Positions 39,766 through 49,354 of a DNA stretch of 64,000 bases are shown in pieces; position 1 is the first letter of the stretch; each line of letters opens with the position of its first letter. Origin of the DNA: Methylophaga sp. (GTDB lineage: Bacteria > Pseudomonadota > Gammaproteobacteria > Nitrosococcales > Methylophagaceae); the NCBI RefSeq assembly GCF_030651745.1, contig NZ_JAUSCC010000079.1:1-64000 (forward strand), given 5' to 3'. The notes under the pieces were generated by a model. The model was not told where the DNA came from. It saw nothing but the letters and a program-made list of their open reading frames with translations, and made no database searches. Made by a program: the position numbers and the translations under genes.

Positions 39766-41160
39766 TCAGTATGCAATTTGATTAGTAGACTGTGGTGTAA
39801 ATTTTTCTAACAAAACCGCAATCACAATTCCGGTCGCAATGGGGGTTTGTAAAAATATTGCTACCTGAGGGCTTAGCGTGTCGATTCCCATAGCAAAATG
39901 GCTCAGGCTTAAAGCTGTAAAGATCGTCGCCGTTGCAATGCTCCAGCTACGGACATTATTGCTGCTTGATTTAATAATCTGAAAACCAGAAACACAAATC
40001 AATGCAAACATAAGCCCCAACGCACCAAATAACAGTGCCCCAGGCATAACCTGAAATAAGCCCCCCAGAATGGGAAACATTGAGGCCAAGATCAAAAACA
40101 GAGCAACATAAAGTCCAACATAACGACTGGCAACGCCGGTCAATCTAATCACCCCATTATTCTGACTGAATGTGGTGCTTGGAAAAGAGCTGAAGATAGA
40201 CGCGATAACCGAATTAAAGCCATCCGCCATCACCCCGCAGCGAACCCGCTGCCAATATGATGGTGTATTTATCGGTTGTCGGGATAACGTTGAAGTGGCG
40301 GTGATATCGCCAATTGATTCTGCCACCGTGACAAAATAAACCGGTAGTAAAATAAAAAACACCCCCCAGTCAAAGCCAAAAGGGTAGTTAAAAACCTGTG
40401 GGATAAACACTAACGGTAGCTCAGCCAAGGGAGCAAAATTGACCTGCCCTGTTAGCAAGGCAAATAAATAACCCACGCCTAAGCCAATACTGATAGCGGA
40501 TAACCTAAGCCAAGGGCTTTTACTGCGGGTGAATAATAAAATGATCAACACCACACCAATAGACATAATAAAAAATGGTGTTGTTGAATGATTGGCTGCA
40601 ACCGTCTGCTGATATTCTCGTGTCAAATTTGCAAACATTGCAGAGACTAAAGAAATACCTAATAGCACCACAGCAACGCCCGTTACTGTTGGGGTAAGAA
40701 TCGTTTTTAATTTGGTTAAAAACAAACTTGCCAGCATAACCGTGAGACCACCAGCTGCTGCTGAACCGAATAATATTCCCAAGGTTTGATGAATATCGTA
40801 TCTGTCCTGCAAACTTGCTGATGCCAGAATAAGTGCACCAATGAAGGTGAAACTAGTGCCTTGTATACATAATAATTTAGCCCCGATTGGGCCAAATCTG
40901 ACCACCTGAATGATGGTACCGATACCTGAAACAAAAAGGGATGAACTGATAATGAAGTTAGTCTCTGCCGGACCTAAGCCCATGCCTATACACACCAGCA
41001 GCGGTGCCGTCATAATGCTGACAAAAATGGCTAAGAAATGTTGAAAAGCCGTGAGACTTGCTTGCCAAATGGGTGGTTTATCTTCAAGCCTGAATAACAA
41101 CTTCGAATTAAGCCCTTCAACATCATCAACTAATGCACTATCGTCTAACCCGTATTTCAT
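39766..41160 (-). CDS. Uracil-xanthine permease (NCS2/NAT family)
   Basis: A 464-residue inner-membrane transporter with about 12-14 helices. The NAT signature region reads SQNNGVIRLTGVASRYVG, close to the family motif, and the TM8 region carries PVYFVTVAESIGDITATS. This branch takes up xanthine, urate or uracil with protons; xanthine or urate is likely given the neighbours. The cupin gene follows in the same operon. Confidence 0.9.
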   Translation of the reverse strand: MKYGLDDSALVDDVEGLNSKLLFRLEDKPPIWQASLTAFQHFLAIFVSIMTAPLLVCIGMGLGPAETNFIISSSLFVSGIGTIIQVVRFGPIGAKLLCIQGTSFTFIGALILASASLQDRYDIHQTLGILFGSAAAGGLTVMLASLFLTKLKTILTPTVTGVAVVLLGISLVSAMFANLTREYQQTVAANHSTTPFFIMSIGVVLIILLFTRSKSPWLRLSAISIGLGVGYLFALLTGQVNFAPLAELPLVFIPQVFNYPFGFDWGVFFILLPVYFVTVAESIGDITATSTLSRQPINTPSYWQRVRCGVMADGFNSVIASIFSSFPSTTFSQNNGVIRLTGVASRYVGLYVALFLILASMFPILGGLFQVMPGALLFGALGLMFALICVSGFQIIKSSSNNVRSWSIATATIFTALSLSHFAMGIDTLSPQVAIFLQTPIATGIVIAVLLEKFTPQSTNQIAY

Positions 41161-41240
41161 CAGAACTACCTTTAAGATGAATTAAGCCGTGTAAGCCAAC
41201 TAAATTAAAACGTGGTTGTTGAATCTAGTTATTTGAGAAA

Positions 41241-41274
41241 ACTCCCCGGTTTTACGATGGTAAAACCGGGGAGT
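41241..41274 (-). terminator. Strong hairpin terminator after the TonB receptor gene
   Basis: A perfect 15-base stem (ACTCCCCGGTTTTAC with GTAAAACCGGGGAGT) and four-base loop, followed on the minus strand by TTTTCTC. It lies about 45 bases past the receptor stop and before the permease start. Confidence 0.85.
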
Positions 41275-41320
41275 CACTCGATTAGACAGGCAATCCTTTA
41301 CCCAACATCAGACCAGCAAC

Positions 41321-43711
41321 TTAGAACTTATAAGTCGCCGTGATGCTGTAGTTACGTGGTAACTCTGGTAGAACAATTTGAGAACCGAACAAGTCCGGGA
41401 AGTTTGAACGGAAATACTTTTCGTTCGTTAAGTTTTTAACCATTGCTGAGATACCCCACTTTTTGGTGTTATAGCTCAAGCCAGCATTAAACAAATCATA
41501 GGCAGGCAATTTAACCGCTTGCGAATGACCAGAGTAAACAGAGTCAGCATGGAAGTAACTTAAGGTTGAAACAAAGCCATTTTTAAAGTCATAGGCAGCA
41601 CTTAACGAGTAGCTATTTTCAGGAAGACCTTGCTTATAGTTGCTCCCTGTCGGCGTACCAATATACTGACCACCATAAATTAACGATGGATCGGTAACAC
41701 CGGTTAAGTCATCAGCCCCGTAGAAACTAAATTGCCCGTTGTTTTCTTTAGTGGTCAAGTTAAGCACTTTGAGGTGAGTAAACGCACCGGTAAAGCTTAA
41801 CTGGTCTGTTGCAAGAAAACGGAACTCAAACTCTGTTCCTTTGGTTTCGGAAGTTGAGTTGGTCACGATTGATTGAGAGTTGGTGTCGGTACGTTTTTGC
41901 TTGTAATGCGATAAAGCCATAAACAAACGACCATCCAGGAAATTACCTTTAATACCCACTTCCTGTAATTCAGAGGTATCGGTAAATGCATCCGCAGCAA
42001 TATTCGATGCGGTAAGCTCTGAACCTTGACCAGCGACCACGGTAAACTGCTCAGAGAAAGTGACATAAGGTGTTAAACCATAATCAGTTTTATAGTTTGC
42101 ACTTAATGTCCAGGAAGTACCATTTGAGCTACCAGACTCACTCTGTGCTGCACTGGTACTGCCATCGCTTGTCCACAAGATACCTTCAGGTGTTTTACTT
42201 TTAGCTTTAATGTAGTCTTCACGAATCCCGGCTAATAAACCCAGACCAAAATCAAACTCATAATCAGCTAAAAATGCTAATCCGTAATCAATGTAATAAC
42301 CATCATCGTAGTTATCATAGTCCTGACCTGTTCTGGTCGCTAATAATCTACGATCACGCGCGGTAGAAGGCCCAGTCAAATCACGACGGTCAAAAAATTC
42401 GTGAGTGAAATCATCGCCGTGTTTAAATTTGGTGTAACGAACAGAAGGTGAAAGTTGATAAGATGACTTAACCCGTTCTCCTTGATTGACGTAACTTAAA
42501 ATCACCTTCTCTTCAAATACCGAACTATCATGGAATTGAGCAAAACCGTAGGCGTTTTCACTCAGACTTTCATAGGTTTCATAAAACACCTTGTTGGTTA
42601 GAGATAACTTTTCATTAAAGTCATGTTCTAAATCAAAATAAAGCAGATAGTCTTCATTGGTTAATTTATCATCTTCCGCCACTAATACCTGACTACGTTT
42701 TAATTTTGCAGTGCCGGGATTTTCTAAATTAAAGGCAGGGTTTACAGTGGCATCTGTAAGGGATCCAGGATTATTACCAAGCCAAGTGTTGATACCACCG
42801 AAGACAGCATTATATTCGTCATGTGAAATTGAACCATCGCCATTGGTATCTAATGATTGGGCCTGACCGGTGATGTAAGTTCCGTTGTCAATCAAATCCT
42901 GTGTGACACGGTTCCAACCAGCAACCTGGTTACCTTCAAAATTATGGTACATACCACCAAATTCGATTCGTGTTGTATCGCTTAACTCGGTATTAAACGA
43001 CGCTTGGAAAATCGATTGATCGGTTTCTGTATTTTCATAATAAGAACCAGAATTTTCCTGTTCAAAATAAACGTAATAGCCTGCATTTCTATCACCAAGA
43101 TCAACCGGGCCACCAATCTCACCCGTCATAATCTTCTTATCCCAGCTACCTGTCGTAATAGACAATTGGCCGGTGTCTTTATCTAGGTATTGTCCTGTTT
43201 CTGCACGCGATGATTTAGGTACAAAGTTGAGATAACCACCGATTTTAGATGGCCCCATAATCGGAGAAGCTGGACCACGAACAATATCAATACGATCTGA
43301 AGCACCAATCGGGGTTGGATAGTTACCTGGGTTATCTAAGCGTTTCATACCGCGGAAATACGTTTCGCCAGGTGTTCCCCTGACATCTAACGAACCAGCG
43401 ACACCAAAAAATGACTGAGTAAAGGTACCGGGAGCCAAGATAACCAAATCGTTAAGATTGGTCATACCGTAACGCGACATCGTTTCGGCGCTTATTGTTG
43501 ATACCGAACGCGGAGTTTCTTCAATGGTTTTATTAAAACCAAAAATAGAATCGACTGGATCAGTAAAAATTAACCCAATATCTTCAACGGTGTCTTCCGT
43601 GACGACTGTATCCAGCTCAACCACATCTTCAGCAAAAGCTGCGCCACTAGTTAAACCAACTAATATATTTAGTGCCCCTGCATATCCAGCTGCCCTAAGA
43701 TAACTTCTCAT
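41321..43711 (-). CDS. TonB-dependent outer-membrane receptor
   Basis: A 796-residue receptor: signal peptide ending GAAFAED, plug domain (about 40-190, with RSVSTISAETMSRYG and IDIVRGPASPIMGPSKIGGYLNFV), and a long beta-barrel closing with SITATYKF, ending in the aromatic residue typical of barrels. Residues 288-299 form a complete EF-hand loop (DTNGDGSISHDE), unusual in this family. Substrate is not known; placement in the purine island suggests nucleosides or nucleic-acid fragments. ATG 43711 with GGAG eight bases upstream is preferred over a longer frame. Confidence 0.9.
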   Translation of the reverse strand: MRSYLRAAGYAGALNILVGLTSGAAFAEDVVELDTVVTEDTVEDIGLIFTDPVDSIFGFNKTIEETPRSVSTISAETMSRYGMTNLNDLVILAPGTFTQSFFGVAGSLDVRGTPGETYFRGMKRLDNPGNYPTPIGASDRIDIVRGPASPIMGPSKIGGYLNFVPKSSRAETGQYLDKDTGQLSITTGSWDKKIMTGEIGGPVDLGDRNAGYYVYFEQENSGSYYENTETDQSIFQASFNTELSDTTRIEFGGMYHNFEGNQVAGWNRVTQDLIDNGTYITGQAQSLDTNGDGSISHDEYNAVFGGINTWLGNNPGSLTDATVNPAFNLENPGTAKLKRSQVLVAEDDKLTNEDYLLYFDLEHDFNEKLSLTNKVFYETYESLSENAYGFAQFHDSSVFEEKVILSYVNQGERVKSSYQLSPSVRYTKFKHGDDFTHEFFDRRDLTGPSTARDRRLLATRTGQDYDNYDDGYYIDYGLAFLADYEFDFGLGLLAGIREDYIKAKSKTPEGILWTSDGSTSAAQSESGSSNGTSWTLSANYKTDYGLTPYVTFSEQFTVVAGQGSELTASNIAADAFTDTSELQEVGIKGNFLDGRLFMALSHYKQKRTDTNSQSIVTNSTSETKGTEFEFRFLATDQLSFTGAFTHLKVLNLTTKENNGQFSFYGADDLTGVTDPSLIYGGQYIGTPTGSNYKQGLPENSYSLSAAYDFKNGFVSTLSYFHADSVYSGHSQAVKLPAYDLFNAGLSYNTKKWGISAMVKNLTNEKYFRSNFPDLFGSQIVLPELPRNYSITATYKF

Positions 43712-43806
43712 AACATGACTCCTCAACGACATTAATGTGTAAATATCCCGCGCTGAATATTTACTAGATTTAACGAACATTAACTCTTGAGCAAATCCCA
43801 TGCCAC

Positions 43807-43830
43807 AAACCTGTCCACGTGGACAGGTTT
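43807..43830. promoter_or_regulatory. Perfect 24-base palindrome before the TonB receptor gene
   Basis: AAACCTGTCCAC joined to its exact complement GTGGACAGGTTT. Its core (CTGTCCA-CG-TGGACAG) resembles the RutR-like sites at 10 of 14 positions but has A/T swapped in both half-sites. It lies about 96 bases before the receptor start, a typical operator position. Confidence 0.65.
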
Positions 43831-43911
43831 TAATAAATCTACAAAAAACAGCGGACAATCCTTTATTTACAGTGGATTAACCAGAAAAAATAAATTCACA
43901 ACTCTCGTAAA

Positions 43912-43927
43912 CTATCCAAATGGTTTA
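43912..43927. promoter_or_regulatory. Weak RutR-like site before the TonB receptor gene
   Basis: CTATCCAAATGGTTTA matches the RutR consensus at only 9 of 14 positions but keeps the CCA-nn-TGG core. It is 200 bases from the receptor start. The 43712-44081 gap otherwise holds only the palindrome above. Confidence 0.25.
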
Positions 43928-44081
43928 CTAAAAAAACGACTCCTTTTTGTTCCAAAACTGTGCACCTGAACACAGTTTCGCACCAATTATTCTCATTTTT
44001 GCCACAGAGTGACTTATTTGTAGCATTTATATCGCAAACACTTTTTGGGGCTGTATCTGGAGTAACAAACCCTGATCGTAA

Positions 44082-45110
44082 CTATTTGACCGTTGGGTTA
44101 AATGCCTGCTGTAAAGCAGCTACAATCCGCTCATTAAACTGCTTGGTTAAACGGCTCTCAGGTGCTAGCCAGTCGAAAGCATGGTAGGCCCCCGGCATTA
44201 CCATTAATTCGGTTGTTATCCCTGCATTGATCAGACGTAGTGCATAGCCGATATCTTCTTCTACAAACAAATCAATACTGCCTACACCTATAAATGCAGG
44301 TGGTAAATCTGCAACACTTTTCGTTCTGGCAGGAACAGCTTGATGCGGAACATCATCGACACCGGATGTTTGGCCGAGAAAGGCTTCCCAGGCAATCCGG
44401 TTGTATTCTCTGGTCCAGAGGATCTGGCCGATATGGTCAGGAACCTCACGTGACGTGGCGGTGCGATCATCTAACATCGGATAAATCAGCATTTGAAACA
44501 TCACAGGCACTTGTTGGCGATCTCTGGCAGTAATTGCCAACAAGGCTGCATGCCCGCCACCAGCACTCTCACCCATAACAGCAATTCGATTGTTATCCAG
44601 ACCTAATTCACTGGCATTATTGTGCATCCACAATAATCCACTGTAGTTGTCTTCTATCGAGCCTTGATAAGTTGTTTCAGGAGCTAAGCGATATTCCACC
44701 GTCACAATGACACAATCCAGTTGGCTCGCCAGTGTTTGTAATTTAGCAATATCATTCTGGGCGGATCCCATCACAAAACCGCCTCCATGCGTATGCAAAA
44801 TTCCGGGTCTGTTTGCCCCTTTTTCAGCATTGATAATGTAAATAGTGATGTCCGGATCTGTTTTAACAGTGCTCGGAATGTTCCGTTGTGTAACTGATAC
44901 CTCGGAATTTTGAGCTCCTGTCCAGGGTGTTGGGGGTTGCCGGTGCTTAAGCAGCTCTTTCGTAATCGGTGGCAGGTTAATATTTTGCGCGGCTTGTCTT
45001 AGCTCTGGAGCAACAACAGCATAATCAATACTTTCTTGATCGGCGTAAGTGCTCATCGATAGCAATGTACCGATCATTACTGCCATTATTGTCGTAAATA
45101 GATGTTTCAT
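44082..45110 (-). CDS. Exported alpha/beta hydrolase, HSL-type
   Basis: A 342-residue secreted hydrolase with a signal peptide ending TYADQ. The oxyanion motif HTHGGGFVMGS and nucleophile elbow GESAGGG mark the hormone-sensitive-lipase branch; the catalytic Asp and His lie near GSIDLFVEED and AYHAFDW. These enzymes cut esters of short acids. In this cluster it might remove acyl groups from nucleoside derivatives, but this is inference. ATG 45110 is chosen, seven bases after GGAG. Confidence 0.82.
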   Translation of the reverse strand: MKHLFTTIMAVMIGTLLSMSTYADQESIDYAVVAPELRQAAQNINLPPITKELLKHRQPPTPWTGAQNSEVSVTQRNIPSTVKTDPDITIYIINAEKGANRPGILHTHGGGFVMGSAQNDIAKLQTLASQLDCVIVTVEYRLAPETTYQGSIEDNYSGLLWMHNNASELGLDNNRIAVMGESAGGGHAALLAITARDRQQVPVMFQMLIYPMLDDRTATSREVPDHIGQILWTREYNRIAWEAFLGQTSGVDDVPHQAVPARTKSVADLPPAFIGVGSIDLFVEEDIGYALRLINAGITTELMVMPGAYHAFDWLAPESRLTKQFNERIVAALQQAFNPTVK

Positions 45111-45197
45111 CACGCAGCTCCTTTAAGTGTGGAAATATTCAATGTAATTTCTGCGCATTCGATATTATCAAAATGAAAACCCCACCCGTAATAAAAC

Positions 45198-45213
45198 TTG
45201 TCCAAAAAGTCAG
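45198..45213. promoter_or_regulatory. RutR-like site between two hydrolase genes
   Basis: TTGTCCAAAAAGTCAG matches the consensus at 10 of 14 positions and lies about 52 bases before the 45265 gene in a divergent promoter region. Confidence 0.35.
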
Positions 45214-45264
45214 AATGTGATTTATTCTTGATAGACCTTATCTTCTTCTCTCAAATAAGACGCT

Positions 45265-46131
45265 ATGAAATCACAAACACTATTGCCTGGTATCTTTATT
45301 GCCTTCTGCTCATTACTAAGCCCATACATCAGCGTTGCCGATTCCTTATATAAAGAAGCATCCGTAAGCCTGGATACAGGGATTGAAGGCATTATCTGTC
45401 AACCAGAAGCTGCCAGCCCCATACCAGCAGTATTAATGTTGCATGGCTTTGCCAGCTCCAAAAATGAAGTAGGAAATCTGTACCAAAGATTAGCCAAACG
45501 TTTATGTGAGAAGGGTATAGCCTCGTTACGTATCGACTTCCTCGGTAATGGCAATAGCACTGTTCTCAGCATGGAACAGAGCTCTATTGAAACCATGCTT
45601 GAAGATGCTGAAACAGCATATCAATATCTCAATACTCAGCAGTGGATCGACTCCAGCCGTATGGGGATTGTTGGGTTTAGTTTAGGTGGTGGCATCACCA
45701 TCGTTACAGCAGCACAGCATCCTGCTCGTTATAAATCGTTGGTAACATGGTCGTCTGTTGGGGATTTTCATCAAGACTTCCTGTCTTTACGGGGTCAGGA
45801 TAATTTTGACCATGCGGCCAAACATGGTCGAGTGGACATTGATTTAGGCTGGCGAAAAGTCTCTTTGGGACACGGTTTCTTCACTGCATTAGATAACTAT
45901 AAATTAAGCGATGAAATCAAAAAATATTCCGGATCATATTTAGCCATTGCTGGCAGCGAGGATTTCTCTTCGTTCTATACAAATGCTTATGTTGCTAGCG
46001 CTGCTGGTAAACATAAACAGGGCATCATTATTGAGGGTGCAGATCATATATTTGGGGTGCTTGAGGAAGACCAAACTACGGCCGAACAAGTCATTAATAC
46101 GACCTTAGAGTGGTTTTTAGACAGCTTATAA
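45265..46131 (+). CDS. Exported alpha/beta hydrolase
   Basis: A 288-residue serine hydrolase with a signal peptide ending SVADS. Key features: LMLHGFASSKNE, nucleophile elbow GFSLGGG, acid region GSEDFSS and the late His in GADHIFG. The fold resembles the S9/dienelactone hydrolase-like group; substrate unknown. It is followed 23 bases later by an exported nucleoside hydrolase, so both probably act in the periplasm. Confidence 0.8.
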   Translation: MKSQTLLPGIFIAFCSLLSPYISVADSLYKEASVSLDTGIEGIICQPEAASPIPAVLMLHGFASSKNEVGNLYQRLAKRLCEKGIASLRIDFLGNGNSTVLSMEQSSIETMLEDAETAYQYLNTQQWIDSSRMGIVGFSLGGGITIVTAAQHPARYKSLVTWSSVGDFHQDFLSLRGQDNFDHAAKHGRVDIDLGWRKVSLGHGFFTALDNYKLSDEIKKYSGSYLAIAGSEDFSSFYTNAYVASAAGKHKQGIIIEGADHIFGVLEEDQTTAEQVINTTLEWFLDSL

Positions 46132-46154
46132 AAAATTATTAAGAGGAATGGATT

Positions 46155-47195
46155 TTGAACACTGTAAAAAAATATACCGGCGTTTTAGCAGTACCCTTTT
46201 TTTTGTTCAGCTTATTTTCTGCCCCAATTCACGCCAGCGAAAAAATTATTATTGATGCCGATGTCGGCATTGACGATGCAATGGCGATCTTATTTGCCAT
46301 CGCTTCACCAGAGATTGATCTGCTAGGCATCACCACCACATATGGAAATGCCACCATTGAAAACAGTACCAGAAATGCCAGCTATCTAATCGAAAGAACC
46401 GGTTTAGATATCCCTGTTGTTCAAGGTGCCGGCTTTCCATTGGTAATTCCGCCGGAGCCACCGGCAGACTTTGTTCATGGGCTTAATGGGCTCGGTGATA
46501 TCGATATGCCAGAACAGGCAAAAGCCCCTCTTGCTGATATCACTGCTGCTGAATTTATTATTCAGCAAAGTAAACTTTATCCCAATGAGTTAACACTGGT
46601 TCCCGTTGGTCGATTAACCAATATTGCTCTGGCATTACGCCTGGATCCCACATTACCCAGCCGCATTAAACGCTTGGTGTTAATGGGCGGTGCGTTTGAG
46701 GTTACTGGTAATGTCACGCCGGTTGCAGAGGCCAATATAATCGGCGATCCTCATGCCGCTGACATCGTATTTCAAGCAGACTGGGATGTCGTGGCAATCG
46801 GTTTAGATGTCACCACAAAGATCGTAGTCAATGATCATGATCTCAAGTCAATCGAACAGGCCACCCCTGTTGCAGGTGGTTTTATTCGCGACTTCAGTCA
46901 GTTTTACCTCGATTTTTACCGTTCTAATGGGGTCACCGAGGGGTTTTATGTCCATGATCCGGCCGCTTTATTGTATGTTATCGATCCACAATTATTCACC
47001 ACCAAAACAGCGGCTATTCGTGTGGCTTCAGAAGGAATTGCTTTAGGTCAAACCATCGCAGCAATCCCTCCAATGAACGAACGTGACGGCGACTGGAAAG
47101 CGGTTAAGCTCAATCGTTTTGCCGACACAGTCAATGCTGAGAAAGCACGTGAGTTATTCTTATCCCGTTTATCGAACGTACAATTTGTTCAATAA
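46155..47195 (+). CDS. Exported nucleoside hydrolase (IunH family)
   Basis: A 346-residue enzyme that splits ribonucleosides into base and ribose. A signal peptide (ending PIHASE) places it in the periplasm, unlike the cytoplasmic Rih enzymes. The calcium site is intact: DADVGIDDA with D34, D36, D40 and D41. Other marks are GLNGLGDI, PVGRLTNIALAL, LVLMGGAF and FYVHDPAALLY. TTG start at 46155, set by AAGAGGA upstream. The upstream neighbour is an exported hydrolase. Confidence 0.9.
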   Translation: MNTVKKYTGVLAVPFFLFSLFSAPIHASEKIIIDADVGIDDAMAILFAIASPEIDLLGITTTYGNATIENSTRNASYLIERTGLDIPVVQGAGFPLVIPPEPPADFVHGLNGLGDIDMPEQAKAPLADITAAEFIIQQSKLYPNELTLVPVGRLTNIALALRLDPTLPSRIKRLVLMGGAFEVTGNVTPVAEANIIGDPHAADIVFQADWDVVAIGLDVTTKIVVNDHDLKSIEQATPVAGGFIRDFSQFYLDFYRSNGVTEGFYVHDPAALLYVIDPQLFTTKTAAIRVASEGIALGQTIAAIPPMNERDGDWKAVKLNRFADTVNAEKARELFLSRLSNVQFVQ

Positions 47196-47219
47196 CATAC
47201 ACGGCTGAACAGTTCCGTT

Positions 47220-47864
47220 TCATTCGGTTTTTTGTATAAAGGCTGCGATGTCCTTAATGACGCTGTCAAAATCAACGGCGATTTGCCCAGCACCCGACTC
47301 CAACGCACCAATCATCATCAAATTATCGGGCATATTAAAATTTTCGACCGATTGTCCATCAATATCTCGATGAGGGTCATTTGGAGCGAGGGTGAAATAC
47401 TCCCCCACTCTGTCAGCATAAATTCCAGCCACTTCAATCGTTCCATAAAATGGCTCACTTTCATAATAGGCAAATACTGGCTTGTTCAAACCACGCATAT
47501 AACCCATTTCAAAAGCTGTTCCCACATCCATGCTTGGCCCACGAAATCGCACCATATTGGCTGCGATGAAATCAGCTTTATCCATCAACTTTAAATTTTC
47601 GTAATAAATACGCAGTCCAGTCTCATAATCCGGCTTAAAGTCGGGGATTTCATTATCAAGCGGATATAAGCCGACCAGTTCAAATGGCCATTGCTCAGAT
47701 TGATTGAGTGCTTGGATCTGTTGCTGCTTCTGCTTTCCGGCACCAACAGGATCAGGTAAAAACACTTCCGGTCCAGCCAAATAAATGTAATAAACCGGTT
47801 TATCGGCATAGGCATTCACTGCCACAAACAAGCAAGCAATCATCAGCAACAATATACGTTTCAT
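47220..47864 (-). CDS. Exported nucleoside 2-deoxyribosyltransferase family protein
   Basis: A 214-residue protein of the PF05014 type: YLAGPEVFLPD at the base site and DVGTAFEMGYMRGLNKPVFAYY in the catalytic region. Related enzymes swap bases on deoxyribose or cut deoxynucleotide N-glycosidic bonds. An N-terminal signal peptide (LLLMIACLFVAVNAYAD) predicts export, which is unusual. A perfect GGAGG precedes ATG 47864; the longer frame starting at 48029 adds unrelated residues. Confidence 0.82.
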   Translation of the reverse strand: MKRILLLMIACLFVAVNAYADKPVYYIYLAGPEVFLPDPVGAGKQKQQQIQALNQSEQWPFELVGLYPLDNEIPDFKPDYETGLRIYYENLKLMDKADFIAANMVRFRGPSMDVGTAFEMGYMRGLNKPVFAYYESEPFYGTIEVAGIYADRVGEYFTLAPNDPHRDIDGQSVENFNMPDNLMMIGALESGAGQIAVDFDSVIKDIAAFIQKTE

Positions 47865-48129
47865 TTTAAAACCTCCCTGATTCACATCAATATCGAATAA
47901 CGAATGAACATTAAAAAAACAACGCACCCAAAGCGGGCGCTTGCACAGTTTCGGGTTCTCTTCGGTAAACAAAACACAGAGTGATAACACTGCTTTTTTG
48001 CTGCTAAGCAGAGATTTTGGCAAATCCACATTTGGGTTAACGCCTGTGTAAATAAGGCCTACCGACGAAATACACCCAACGTTTACATTGCTCCGTTACA
48101 ACTGAAACGATAAAAAGGCATAAAATTTG

Positions 48130-48145
48130 CTAACCATTTGGTCAG
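48130..48145. promoter_or_regulatory. RutR-like operator in the deoxyribosyltransferase/NUP divergent region
   Basis: CTAACCATTTGGTCAG matches 11 of 14 positions and is nearly the reverse complement of the site before xdhA. It lies 36 bases before the NUP gene start in the 47865-48180 gap, which holds no other obvious element. Confidence 0.55.
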
Positions 48146-48180
48146 GTTTTGATATTAACTAATACGGGATAAATCTACAA

Positions 48181-49263
48181 ATGTCTTTTTTAAAGCACGC
48201 TAAATCTACAATCTTTGTTTTACTTTCGATGCACGCCATGAACAGTATGGCTGCCGACGTTCCCTCTACAGAGGTCACTCAAATTAAAGCCGTGGTGGTG
48301 ACTATGTTTGAAGTTGGCGAGCCTACCGGGGACAAAGCTGGTGAACTGCAACTGTGGTTAGAAAGAGGTGATTTCAAAAACCAGCATGCTTTTCCTTTGG
48401 GTGAATATGACATCTACACCAATGATGATGGCCTGATGGTGATGTGTACTGGTGGCGGTATTCCTAATGCAACTGCATCGATCATGGCTTTAGGTTTGGA
48501 TCCCAGATTTGACCTGAGTAAAGCCTACTGGTTAGTTGCCGGTATTGCTGGCGGTGATCCTGAAGACATTTCTCTTGGCAGTGCTGCATGGGCGAAACAT
48601 GTGGTGGATGGTGATCTTGTCTATGAAATTGATGCCCGTGAAATTCCCGAATCATGGCCGTACGGCATTATTCCGTTAGGCGCGAAGAAACCTGCCGAAA
48701 AGCCTGAAGATATTTCAACTGGTTGGACACTTGATACCGTGGTATTTGATTTAAACAGCAAGCTTGCTGACTGGGCTTTTGAACAAACAAAAGATGTAAA
48801 AATCGACGATACAGAAGGCCTCAAAACATATAGATCTATCTATAAAACCTTCCCTAATGCTCAAAAACCACCTTTTGTAACCATTGGTGACACTATGAGT
48901 GCCAGTACTTATTGGCATGGCAAATATTTAAATCAATGGGCGAATGATTGGTTAAAACTCTATGCCGGCCCCGATGCCAACTTTATGACCAGCAATATGG
49001 AAGACTCCGGTACGTTGACCTCGCTGATGCGTCTTGCTCGTCTCGATAAAGTTGACCCTGACAGAGTGATGATTTTGAGAACCGTCAGTAACTTTACGAT
49101 GGCCCCAGAAGATAAACCTACTAGCTGGAGTGTCACGGCTCCCTATCCTGATGAAGGCTTCCCCGCTAAAGATGCCGCCTATGTGGTGGGAAATACCGTT
49201 ATTCAAGCCATCATGAACAATTGGGATGTCTATGAAAATACGCTTCCCTATGAGGCTGAATAA
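48181..49263 (+). CDS. NUP-family protein ('purine nucleoside permease'), exported
   Basis: A 360-residue member of the PF06516 family, named after yeast nucleoside permease. It has a cleavable-type signal peptide (ending SMAAD) and no transmembrane helices beyond it, so it is a soluble periplasmic protein. Conserved stretches: TMFEVGEPTGDKAGELQLW, TGGGIPNATASIMALGLD, VAGIAGGDPED and GDTMSASTYWHG. The fold is related to nucleoside phosphorylases, so a nucleoside-binding or nucleoside-cleaving role is more likely than transport. First gene of NUP-ADGF-AtzG-AtzE. Confidence 0.85.
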   Translation: MSFLKHAKSTIFVLLSMHAMNSMAADVPSTEVTQIKAVVVTMFEVGEPTGDKAGELQLWLERGDFKNQHAFPLGEYDIYTNDDGLMVMCTGGGIPNATASIMALGLDPRFDLSKAYWLVAGIAGGDPEDISLGSAAWAKHVVDGDLVYEIDAREIPESWPYGIIPLGAKKPAEKPEDISTGWTLDTVVFDLNSKLADWAFEQTKDVKIDDTEGLKTYRSIYKTFPNAQKPPFVTIGDTMSASTYWHGKYLNQWANDWLKLYAGPDANFMTSNMEDSGTLTSLMRLARLDKVDPDRVMILRTVSNFTMAPEDKPTSWSVTAPYPDEGFPAKDAAYVVGNTVIQAIMNNWDVYENTLPYEAE

Positions 49264-49284
49264 GCAATCGCTATAAGAAAAATA

Positions 49285-49327
49285 AACAGCAAAGATCAGT
49301 GCTTTAATAAGGCTGCTCTTTGCTGTT
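49285..49327 (+). other. Stem-loop between NUP and ADGF genes
   Basis: AACAGCAAAGA pairs exactly with TCTTTGCTGTT across a 21-base loop. There is no clear U run, so it may be an mRNA stability element or attenuator rather than a terminator. Confidence 0.45.
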
Positions 49328-49354
49328 ATCAACCATCCCTTTGGAGCTAAGGAC

